Shown: one piece after another, positions 1 to 7,499 of the stretch
How positions within the stretch are numbered: the first letter of the stretch is position 1
Layout of the letters: the number at the start of each line of letters is the position of its first letter
Assembly: GCA_910592205.1 (NCBI GenBank)
Contig: CAJVPJ010001339.1
Location: 1 to 10,412 of the forward strand
Origin: Paraglomus occultum
Lineage: Eukaryota > Glomeromycota > Glomeromycetes > Paraglomerales > Paraglomeraceae
Length of the DNA: 10,412 nt
Direction: 5' to 3'
Position numbers and translations under genes: made by a program
The notes under the pieces: model-generated
What the model was told of the DNA's origin: nothing
The model's input: only the letters and a program-made list of their open reading frames with translations
Databases searched by the model: none

Positions 1-418
1 TTACTTAGTTATTATATATTTTGAGCTCAACACTTTGGATTATTGCGTATTGTAGGACAATAAATTTTTTTTTATTTATAAAAATACATATATAAACACA
101 GGCTTTTCGACAAGCATTTTTTGCGGCCACCATAGCTAAGCTGCTAGCTGCTAGTCGCTGCTGCTAGCTACTAGCTACTAGCTACTATATATATATATAC
201 TTTAAAATCGGAAGACAGTTTTTGTGCTGATCATTGCCAAAAGACAATAAAAAGGAAAGGTTTACATAAGAAAAAGGAAAAGTTTCCATTACGTAAATTA
301 ATAGTATTGGCTGAGGCTGAGTCAACAAATAAAAAAATGTGGGTTCAATCTTTACAATATGTTAATTAATACGGACATAGTATTATACTGTAATTAGCTT
401 TTTTATCTTGTATTTTAG
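1..418. other. AT-rich intergenic DNA, no gene seen
   Basis: I see no convincing coding frame on either strand. The stretch contains a simple-sequence tract (listed separately), several A/T runs, and a TTTTAG at 413-418 that could act as the splice acceptor for the decayed coding fragment that follows. No RNA gene or promoter element could be supported. Confidence 0.5.
134..200. repeat. CTAG/CTGCTAG-type simple repeat running into (TA)n
   Basis: Units of GCTAGCTG, CTAGTCGCTG and CTAGCTA follow each other and end in an alternating TA tract at about 185-199. The units are imperfect, so this is a degenerate microsatellite. Length instability is expected here, but no function is implied. Confidence 0.8.
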
Positions 419-665
419 CTCCAAAATCAATATACGTATACCATTACCACCTACACCGCACCACTTTTCCAAGTTTTTTCAACACAATTTTCAAACCTTC
501 TAAAAAGTTTAGCTAATTTCCAACAACAACAACTAACTGTTTCTAACATTCCTTCATGGAGACCGTCTTGTTCCCTTCAAAAAAATTGTTCAATTATTCA
601 ATGACCATTATAATCAATTTCCTTGTCTTCCTTGCGTATACTGTGGAAAACTATTATATCCGTAA
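419..665 (+). pseudogene. decayed coding exon, Cys-rich, possibly Helitron-like
   Basis: After an acceptor-like TTTTAG, one frame is open from 419 through about 600 and includes a Gln run (QQQQL) and IPSWRPSC. A second frame from about 570 continues the apparent protein with PFKKIVQLFNDHYNQFPC, then LPCVYCGKLLYP, and stops at 663-665. The two pieces read as one protein if a single base near 571-575 is extra. A C-x2-C-x2-C cluster suggests a metal site. From memory, segments ending in YCGKLLYP occur in repetitive, Helitron-type proteins of glomeromycete fungi, but I cannot verify this. There is no start codon and the tail is lost. I judge it a relic; the family assignment is weak. Confidence 0.35.
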
Positions 666-729
666 AAGATGGCTGGGGGGGTTTTGCTGTTTTTCTTTCC
701 GGGTTCTGGCTCTGGCTCTAATTCTTTGA

Positions 730-1014
730 GTTACGCGGGAAGATTTATCAACTTACCCTTTATTTCAATCATATTTGTCAATCGAAATAGATAATATTGC
801 TCGTATCAATACAGTAAACAACTCCCAACTTATCAATCTTGCAAAAACCATCGACAAGGCTACGAATTTCTTCCCTTGCCCCAATACCTCAAGAAATCAG
901 CGACGTTCTATATTCGAAAGAAAATACCTATCTCCTATTTTTTACACTCTAGTTATAATGACCGCAAAATCGGGCCTCATATGCGGCATAGTACAAATAA
1001 AGACTTTAATGTAG
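730..1014 (+). pseudogene. second decayed fragment with KYLSPIF motif
   Basis: The frame is open from after a TGA at 727-729 to a TAG at 1012-1014. The product has a plausible composition, with NSQLINLAKTIDKATNFFPCP followed later by ERKYLSPIF. Between these two stretches the neighbouring frame reads IPQEISDVLY, which fits the same protein better and implies two compensating indels near 880-920. RKYLSPIF-type motifs are ones I associate with the N-terminal part of Helitron-like proteins in these fungi. It lies about 65 nt downstream of the first Cys-rich fragment on the same strand, so both are probably remains of one element. There is no ATG at a sensible position. An unrelated host-gene remnant is the alternative. 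Confidence 0.3.
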
Positions 1015-1197
1015 TTAAATAAAAAATTTCAAGATATCACTATCCATGTTGAATAGTGTATTCCGTTCATATAATTTTAGATCTTTTTATAACAGCTCGC
1101 TAGACGAACTACTGATCCGGAAACCAAACCTGTTCGCAATGTAACACAAGAGTGGTGAGAAATACTCTCGTCGAACTTTCATAATTCTATTCAAACT

Positions 1198-3730
1198 ATG
1201 GCGTTTCTTCCAACGGTTAACGATGCTCGTAATCGAGCGATTGACAACTTGATTCAGTCTTCAGTAAAAAGTAATCACAAACTTAAATGGACCCGTTACT
1301 CAGAAGTAACTGATGTAAAGCCAAGTCAATTAAAGACTGTCCAGTACGCTATTCGCAGAAAAGCACTATATGACGGCACAGTTTATGACACGATAATTAT
1401 GTTACTATTACTTGGAAGTAATAAAATGTGTACACCAACACTTGTGAGTGAGTTTGCTAAAAATTACTCACTTCCAACACACAAGCACAGTACTGATATC
1501 AGTCGATTTAGACGATATGCGAAATGGCTTAGTTGTCGTAATAGTATGATAAAGGGTTTTACCGAGTATAATAACGACTATTATATGGTTGCTCATAAAC
1601 GCTTTCATCATTGTTATTCTTTGTATGGATTCTGTACTGCATGTGGAATCCTCAGATGTAGTCCCGTTTGGTGCATTTGCGGACATAAACAAGTGTCTAA
1701 TGGATGGACCAGCAACAACCAGCAACTCGATAATCTTATTAAGAAATCGCAAGTACAAACCAGCTCTGCAAATGACCCCTATTTAGAATGGATTCCATTT
1801 GATTGCATCGGGGTTGAAGAATATGGCATAGACGGTCTGCCTACCTACGTATACTTATATGGTCTACCTACTTGTCGTCGCGTGAAATTGATTCCACTTG
1901 AAATAACAGATGAGACGGATGTGTCATATTATGATAAGGTAACTGTTGCATTGTACTGTAAATCATATTTTATCTATTACTTAGATATTTATTAACGTGA
2001 CCCATAATTTATAGTTATGTAATGAGTATCCAGATATTCTTTCCACACATCATGTTTGGGTGACTATTGGATTTACATACGATGCAAGTAAACACAAGTA
2101 CTACCTAATAAAAGAAGAAAATGGAAGCGGACTATGTCTCGCGTGTATACGTCGATTAGAACCAAGTATAAATGCATTCTGTTACCGTTGTAAAGCACCG
2201 GCACCTCCAGATTGGACTACTGGTAACGAACGTTTGGATCAATTTATAATGGAATCATGGAATAATACGATGGATATACATGATGCCTACATACAATGGA
2301 TTGAGTATGATCGTCTGTTGACAAACGTACGGGAGACGACGACATTATTACGCCATGGTTGCACTCACATGGCTGATTGGTTAGAACCGATAACAAATGA
2401 ACGGACAAAAGTAATACTCAAACAGATTATTGAAGCTGATTTTTATCAGGTAATATTTTTATGCGCAAACAATGTGAACAGTAACAATTTGTCGCGGTTA
2501 ATTGATAACTGTATCGTCTACTCGAATAGCTAACTGAAGAATACCCAGAGATATTAACACCGGATAATATTTGGATTATTGGTATCACCCAAGACCCATC
2601 GACTCGAAGATATTATTTAGTGCTAATATCACGACGTGCATGCACTATTGGACAGATTTATTCGCATTAATAAACGCGTAAAACATATGCCATATACTGA
2701 TTTTAAAGAAATTAAACAGATTGGATCTGGTGGTTATGGAACAGTCTATATTGCCAAAAATAAAGGCAGGTTCGAGAAAGATATGCCTGAACTTGTTGTT
2801 CTCAAACGTTTTAAGAATTTTTATCAGACGCCAGAATTATTTATTTCCGAGGTGAGCAATCTTTGATACTATTAATTAAATTGATACTTGATCTGATTCT
2901 GTTATTTACAGTTCAGAAATCATGCCAAGTGCGCAAGCTATTCTTTCCTTGAAATTTATGGAGCCACACATGATCCAGCAACGAAAGAATACATCATTGT
3001 TATGCAATATGCTAATAATGGTAATCTTCTGTCTTATCTGGACGAGAATATTAACAAGTTGACATGGAGAATGAAATTACAATATTTGAGGAATATCGCG
3101 GGTTATCTGAGAGATATTCACAACACAGGAATTGTACATTGTGATATCCATGGGGGGAATATAGTTTTGCATGACAATGCGCCCGAGACGGAAGAAGATT
3201 TTCGTATAAGTAAATCATTCATATGCGATCTTGGTCTCTCGCGATCGGTGAATTCGCGCGAGTCAAATTCAGCCATTCGAGGTGTTTTACCTTTCATTGC
3301 ACCAGAAGTCTTTCATACCTGCAGATTTACTCAGAAATCAGATATATATTCTTTTGGAATTATTATGTATTTGTTGGCCGCTGGCGATCCACCTTTTAGG
3401 GATAGGAATTTCGATAGACATTTATTATGTGATATTATGGGTGGGCTTCGACCATGGATGCCTGGTTCAGCGCCAGAAGAATATAAGAGGCTTGCCAAAA
3501 TGTGCTGCGATGCTGATCCTGAAAAGCGTCCAGATACTTATCGAGTCAATGAATGTATTCGCGATGCGCTAAAAGATAAGTCGGACGTCTGGAATACCAT
3601 CTATAATACTGATATAAAACCCTTATCGCGTCTCGAGAAGGAGAGTAAATACTCTAGTAAATTTTTACCCACAGGAGACTTGCCCAAACCAAGAAACAGT
3701 TTTGAAATGTCAATTCAGTTTTGTGTATAA
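1198..3730 (+). CDS. TKL-like protein kinase with two zinc-ribbon/degenerate N-lobe modules
   Basis: Predicted cytosolic Ser/Thr- or Tyr-type kinase of the family expanded in Rhizophagus-like fungi; substrate unknown. Exons by eye: 1198-1938, 2015-2449, 2530 to about 2640, about 2627-2851, 2912-3730. The start is the ATG at 1198. Module 1 has Cys146/149/159/161, then WTSNNQQLDNLI and EWIPFD. Module 2 has a clean C288-x2-C291-x11-C303-x2-C306, then WTTGNERLDQFI and QWIEYD. Each module is followed by a degenerate kinase N-lobe ending in VWVTIGFTYDASKHKYYL or IWIIGITQDPSTRRYYL. The true kinase has the G-loop GSGGYGTV (2723-2746), VVLK with Lys at 2804-2806, HCDIHGGN (3137-3160), DLG (3227-3235), APE (3299-3307) and PEKRP, so catalytic residues are kept. 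Odd: the frame changes between 2627 and 2668, so the gene is frameshifted or uses a poor intron (2636-2708, giving 747 aa). Confidence 0.85.
1939..2014 (+). other. kinase gene intron 1 (76 nt, phase 0)
   Basis: The donor is GTAACT after AAG and the acceptor is TTATAG. Removing it joins ...VSYYDK to LCNEYPDIL in the same codon phase and bypasses in-frame stops. Unspliced, the frame ends at 1993-1995. Confidence 0.8.
2450..2529 (+). other. kinase gene intron 2 (80 nt, phase 0)
   Basis: The donor is GTAATA and the acceptor is GAATAG. It joins ...EADFYQ to LTEEYPEIL. It sits at the same place in module 2 as intron 1 does in module 1, just before the EYP[DE]IL segment. Confidence 0.8.
2852..2911 (+). 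other. kinase gene intron within the kinase N-lobe (60 nt, phase 0)
   Basis: The donor is GTGAGC and the acceptor is TTTACAG. It joins ...PELFISE to FRNHAKCASYSFLEIYG, which completes the region between helix C and strand beta-4. The position matches that of introns 1 and 2 in the degenerate modules. Confidence 0.85.
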
Positions 3731-3836
3731 AGGCCTAATGTTTGGAAACTAAAAGTATTCATGTACATGACAAGTTGCAAGATAGGCCCAAGCACAATTT
3801 AGTTTATAATTTTATTTATTGGCTTTATATTTTGTA

Positions 3837-3842
3837 AATAAA
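3837..3842 (+). terminator. AATAAA polyadenylation signal for the kinase gene
   Basis: An exact AATAAA lies 107 nt after the TAA stop, in an AT-rich 3' region with no coding frame. This is consistent with the 3' end of the kinase transcript. Confidence 0.45.
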
Positions 3843-4810
3843 TTGGCTTCGCTAACATGTCCACTTCTATCAAGTCATTAGCTAATGTTAAAGCCTATTT
3901 TGTCTCTGGAATATATGTGAGTACGTAATAATATTGGCCTATATAATTTGTATAATTATTATTGTATTCACATATTGAGTCGAAAGACACGGAATAGTGG
4001 TTGACGTACAATTCTTAAATTTTCTGACAGTATGGCCCATATAATACGTATAAATTTATTTACATACAGTTAGTGACTAATCTCGACGTTTTACACATAC
4101 ATGCAAATCTCAATTCTTGACAGTTAGGTTGTCCCTCGAGTCAAACCTCTGTTATTTACTGCTTTTATAATAAATTTTGTAATTTATTTCAAATGCAAAA
4201 GTATTGTACTGCTTTTAATAATAACCAGACGGTTTGAAAAATTTCCCAAAATATTGGTTATGATTATTTTAGAATTTTTAGAAACATTTTAGACACTAAT
4301 GAATTTCAAAGAAATTAAAGGTGAATATGATCAATTAGATGACCACATGCAATGCATTAGAAACTCCGATTATTGGAAGAAAATTATTCCATGTCTTGAT
4401 TATACATTCAAAGTAAATGCGACTTTTGTTTATCAGTAAGATATAAGGAGTTTAATAATGACGTAATATTATCACAAAACTCTACGATGCTTATACATAT
4501 AATCTGCGTGCTATTATTATTATTCCTTAGCTGTGTTCTGCGTTGGCAGCCCTGGTTATCATTCAGAGAAACGCCGTCGACCTTCATAACGTGCTGATAA
4601 AAAATATGTATGTATAACCATAAATGGGCACTCTAGCCGTATAACCTACCTTCACCAACAGTGTATTACATAAGAACGCGTAATATGAGTTTTCTATTGA
4701 AATACATTAAAGTTTATCGTTTACTTGACAGTTGCCGAATTCTCATTATGATTCCTAGCAGGTTAAGCTGATGTTGAACTTGCGATTTTGTTTGGCTGAT
4801 TCAAACGCAA
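3843..4810. other. AT-rich intergenic DNA, nothing firmly coding
   Basis: No long frame is present. A 46-residue ATG frame runs from 4299 to 4439, but it has no recognisable motif and is short enough to be chance. Two similar strings, GGCCTATATAATTTGTATAA (about 3935) and GGCCCATATAATACGTATAA (about 4033), form a weak dispersed repeat. No RNA gene was recognised. Confidence 0.5.
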
Positions 4811-5009
4811 TTGCCTTCCTTCCCGAGGCTCTGTCGACTTTTTGATTGTGGATATGGAATCGATATCTTGGTGATTTTGACGTTTAGCAATGGGAATGGT
4901 TGGACCAGTAAACTTTTTATATGTAGTAATATATTTTTCTTTGTCTTTTATTTTTATTCGCGTTTTTTACCATTTTATTTTTGTCTATTTTTTGTCTTTA
5001 TTTTTACAG

Positions 5010-5454
5010 TTAATTTTAAATACAACTATTTATTATATATATTGGGTCAATATGATTATATTTTAACTAAATTAGACCCATTTGATATTAAATATTTGCA
5101 ATATTTTGTATATTTTAAATTTAGTAACGGGAACTCCTTCGAAAGTTTAATGAACGATCTTGTTGATGGTAGTTTGGATATCAAAGATCAATTATTCAAC
5201 TTTTTATCAAAGATAACATGTTTTTCACTAGTGATAATCGTCGTCTTTACTGTTTTCGGAAAACAATCAAACTTGGCGCCAATTTCAAAAAAGTTCCTGT
5301 TAAAATTACAAACATTTCAAAAAATAATGAAACAAAATTAGCTCTTAGTAAGTACATCATCTTCGAACATACTAATTGGAATAATGTAAAAATTTCTAAC
5401 ACGTTTTGTAACATATTAGAGAAAGATAACATAAAATTTAAAATATGTAAATAA
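5010..5454 (+). pseudogene. frameshifted DNRRL-motif protein, ParB/sulfiredoxin-like
   Basis: The frame after an acceptor-like TTTTTACAG (5001-5009) encodes YILTKLDPFDIKYLQ, then a stretch containing FKFSNGNSFESLMNDLVDGS. The frame one base over carries IKDNMFFTSDNRRLYCFR, then KTIKLGANFKKVPVKI, up to a TAA at 5452-5454. The two read as one domain if the T run at 5201-5205 has lost a base. The order LDP-x-IK/RxxQ, FxxG, D-L-xxG, then DNRRLYxF and VPVK/R is one I associate with ParB/sulfiredoxin-like domains in fungi and protists, where the DNRR region forms part of the nucleotide-binding core. No start codon is visible. A 5' exon near 4811-4907 is possible but unrecognisable. The alternatives are a sequencing error in the homopolymer or an expressed relic. 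Confidence 0.45.
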
Positions 5455-5496
5455 TTGGTTTTATTTATCTCTTTGTTGTTGATTATTGGTATATCA

Positions 5497-5502
5497 TTTA
5501 TT
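5497..5502 (-). terminator. AATAAA signal downstream of nuclease copy C
   Basis: AATAAA on the minus strand begins 3 nt after the stop codon of copy C. It is very close to the stop, so it may serve as the poly(A) signal with a short 3' UTR overlapping the convergent DNRRL relic. Confidence 0.35.
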
Positions 5503-5504
5503 GT

Positions 5505-6468
5505 TTATTTTATCTTATTATTTATATTAATATCATTCAATAATAAATGATTCAACACCCTCCCTCTCTTTCTTTTATAATCTAAAACAGCGTCAGCTAC
5601 ATCATCCGCGTTAGTGAGGATAACGGGAATTGATGCAGCCTTCGCTGCTTTTCTTGCACCTTCTGTGAACGATGGTGCTACCACCACCGCCACAACCTCC
5701 GATCTTCTCTGTCTTTCACGGAGCACGGCACCGACTAAGGCGTCTACCACATTAGCGCCTATATAAAAATGTAATATTATCATAAATTTCTGAATTTATA
5801 TTATACTAACCAACTCGAAGCAACCAACGTTTACATTGGAAGTAGAATCCAATGTTTTTGTAGACGGCGGTTAGGTCAATTCCGCCGTCCCCACAGTTAC
5901 ATTGACTAATATTCAACAAAAAGTAAGCATTTATGTCATAATAGTTGAACGTTCACAATAAAAAAGTGGCCACGATGCACTTTCGCTTCACTGATCAATA
6001 TATCCTATTCACCACAAAACCATAGAATACTCTCAATGGTTTTTTTCGGTAACAGAGAAGAACGTTCACAACTATTCAGATTAACAAACATAAAGTGTCT
6101 TTACATGTATCCTATTCACCACAACCGGAGGGACTACCATCTCGACAGTTTTCATTAACTGGAGGGAGTACCTTCTCAACAGCTTGTCGGTAACGAAATT
6201 TCGATAAATTTGTATCCATTATACTCTCGAAAACTTCGATTTACACCTAGCGGCAGCGTACCTTCAGATACATACACAATATGATAGTTATCTTGCAAGT
6301 TGTGGCCACGAAGCGCTTTCAATTTTCCGATTTATACCTAATGGCAGCGTACCTTCAGATATAATAACTATTCTACAAATACTTAGTGAGATTCTCACCT
6401 GCATCTTATATACGCGGGTATCCCGCGGTTTACGAGAGCCCTCCGTATGATACTCTCGTATTCGAATC
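5505..6468 (-). CDS. Mrr-like PD-(D/E)XK nuclease domain, tandem copy C (no start seen)
   Basis: Predicted DNA-cleaving domain of the restriction-endonuclease-like fold. Minus-strand exons: 6468-6399 (ALGFEYESIIRRALVNRGIP type helix), 5905-5811 (CGDGGIDLTAVYKNIGFYFQ then CKRW) and 5758-5505 (ANVVDALVGAVL, then VVAVVVAPSFTEGARKAAKA, then SIPVILTNADDVADAV). Intron 1 is 6398-5906 (phase 2). Intron 2 is 5810-5759 (52 nt, phase 1, donor GTTAGT). The GIDL aspartate and the Q-C-K motif are the expected catalytic residues, and PSFTxGAxxAA is the usual strand/helix after the core in Mrr-type domains. Exon 3 is GC-richer and Ala/Val-rich compared with its surroundings. No in-frame ATG precedes exon 1, whose frame is open back to 6538, so it either continues from copy B or is a 5'-truncated copy. 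Confidence 0.65.
5906..6398 (-). repeat. intron 1 of nuclease copy C, filled with short repeats
   Basis: A 493-nt intron, donor GTGAGA and acceptor ATTAG. It carries two copies each of four motifs written on the + strand: TATCCTATTCACCACA (6001, 6108), GTGGCCAC (5966, 6302), GGCAGCGTACCTTCAGATA (6252, 6343) and GAACGTTCACAA-type (about 5945, 6057). A local duplication GGAGGGACTACC/GGAGGGAGTACC starts at 6127 and 6161. Confidence 0.7.
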
Positions 6469-6542
6469 CTAGCGCAATTCGGTGTCTGCGGAGGTTATTT
6501 TTCTTTCTTTTCTTTGCGATAAATTCTAACTTAAAAACTTAC

Positions 6543-7124
6543 CAATTGATTCTTACATTGGATCAAGACTGTGCAACCGAGAAGTTGCACAATCAGATCC
6601 ATGCCTCCGTCTCCATTCCCGTTATCTGTTTTATTCCTAAAAGATATTGAAGTGAGTATATGTATCATTATAGTCAAAAACCAGTGAAGAACGTTCACAG
6701 CCAGTCGTTACCCATATGCCAGGGTTGGGTACCGGCAGGCAACTTTGACAAGCTGTGGCCACGATGAGCTTTCAATTCATTGGTTGTATCCTATTCACCA
6801 CAGCTCAGGAATAAAATCTCTTATGGCTTTGTCAGATACGGGAATCGATATATTTATACACCCATTGTGTTTATCGAGACCCGAATTTACACCCAAGTGG
6901 CAGCGTAACTTCAGATATCTACACTAAGTAATCACCTAATTGGTAACTTGTTATTTGTGGCCACGATGCGCTTTCAATTCTCTGATATTTTACACCCTAG
7001 TGGCTGTGTACTTTCAGATACAAACCACTCAACAAATACTCAGTGAAAACTCACTTCGATTGCCATGTTACAGTTAAGCCCACCACTACAAGGATATCAT
7101 ATATTCTCTTTTCATACTCATCAC
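6543..7124 (-). pseudogene. Mrr-like nuclease domain, tandem copy B (incomplete)
   Basis: Minus-strand exons are 7124-7055 (GDEYEKRIYDILVVVGLTV) and 6636-6543 (NGNGDGGMDLIVQLLGCTV then LIQCKN). They join in phase 2 across intron 7054-6637 (donor GTGAGT, acceptor TTTTAG). The GMDL aspartate and QCK are intact. The C-terminal exon found in copies A and C is absent: the next coding sequence, 74 nt on, is the first exon of copy C. The end of exon 2 lacks 10 nt present in copy A, which changes the donor phase from 1 to 0 and puts it out of phase with any downstream exon. There is an in-frame TAA at 7134-7132 just before the domain, consistent with exon 1 being preceded by an intron. This is a half-domain relic, or an internal module of a larger broken gene. 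Confidence 0.65.
6637..7054 (-). repeat. intron 1 of nuclease copy B, sharing repeats with copies A and C
   Basis: A 418-nt intron. It has GTGGCCAC at 6755 and 6957, TATCCTATTCACCACA at 6787, and GGCAGCGTAACTTCAGATA-type motifs at 6899 and 7002. AGCTGTGG at 6751-6758 pairs with CCACAGCT at 6798-6805. It aligns along most of its length with the copy A intron. Confidence 0.7.
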
Positions 7125-7171
7125 CTTTTAGTTACACATGGAATACAATACATATTTCATCGATCATATAC
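7125..7171 (-). other. possible 47-nt intron linking copy A tail to copy B
   Basis: On the minus strand, CTAG|GTATAT at 7172/7171 and CTAAAAG|GT at 7125/7124 would join ...GKNFLG to DEYEKRI in matching phase 1. A TAAC branch-like string sits just upstream of the acceptor. The same phase-1 acceptor position is seen before copy C exon 1 (GCGCTAG|GATTC). It is short for this locus, so this is tentative. Confidence 0.3.
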
Positions 7172-7499
7172 CTAGAAAATTCTTTCCCTCTTTTCTCGAA
7201 AATGGGTTATTAAAAAATATAACATACAAAAAACAGATAAAATTTAAAATTAAAAAAGAAACCATCAAAATATCTCTTCTATCTCGCCTTAAACGTTCCA
7301 TTTCCCATTCCTTCTCCATCTTTTCACCCCTTTCTAACACTATTTTTATATCTCTCTCCAAATCCTTCAACTTCTCCAGCTTCTCCAGCTTTTTATTCGT
7401 GCCTGTTACTGCATTACATAATACAACTTCAATGCCCTCTTTCTCTGCTAGAGCATTTAGATTACAGGCAACGAAGTCTTGCAAATCTTTCACTAGCAT
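7164..7499 (-). CDS. coiled-coil plus transmembrane extension, out of frame with copy A
   Basis: The frame from ATG at 7499 encodes 111 residues: LVKDLQDFVACNLNALAEKE, then GIEVVLCNAVTG, then a heptad-like, Lys/Glu-rich coiled coil (KLEKLEKLKDLERDI and on, about residues 36-76), and a hydrophobic segment of about 18 residues (LMVSFLILNFICFLYVIF), ending at TGA 7166-7164. The preceding nuclease exon of copy A runs into this region one frame over and stops at 7495-7493. The continuation of sense suggests one ancestral protein: nuclease, coiled coil, membrane anchor. The break is probably a one-base loss near the G run at about 7506-7509. If the ATG is used independently, it would be a small membrane-anchored coiled-coil protein. 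Confidence 0.5.
   Translation of the reverse strand: MLVKDLQDFVACNLNALAEKEGIEVVLCNAVTGTNKKLEKLEKLKDLERDIKIVLERGEKMEKEWEMERLRRDRRDILMVSFLILNFICFLYVIFFNNPFSRKEGKNFLGI

Noticed and set aside
1468-1758. Minus-strand frame opposite kinase exon 1
   Set aside because: It overlaps the motif-supported zinc-ribbon exon and shows no motif of its own.
2636-2708. A 73-nt intron that would restore the kinase frame
   Set aside because: Not accepted as the preferred model because it removes PYTDFKE, which matches the conserved linker before the G-loop, and its donor (GTGCAT) and acceptor (TTTAAAG) are weak. Kept only as an alternative.
4299-4439. 46-residue ATG frame
   Set aside because: Too short, no recognisable motif, no splice partner identified.
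4811-5009. 5' part of the frame leading into the DNRRL relic
   Set aside because: It lacks an ATG start, is Phe/Tyr-rich because of T-rich DNA, and looks like intron ending at TTTTTACAG.
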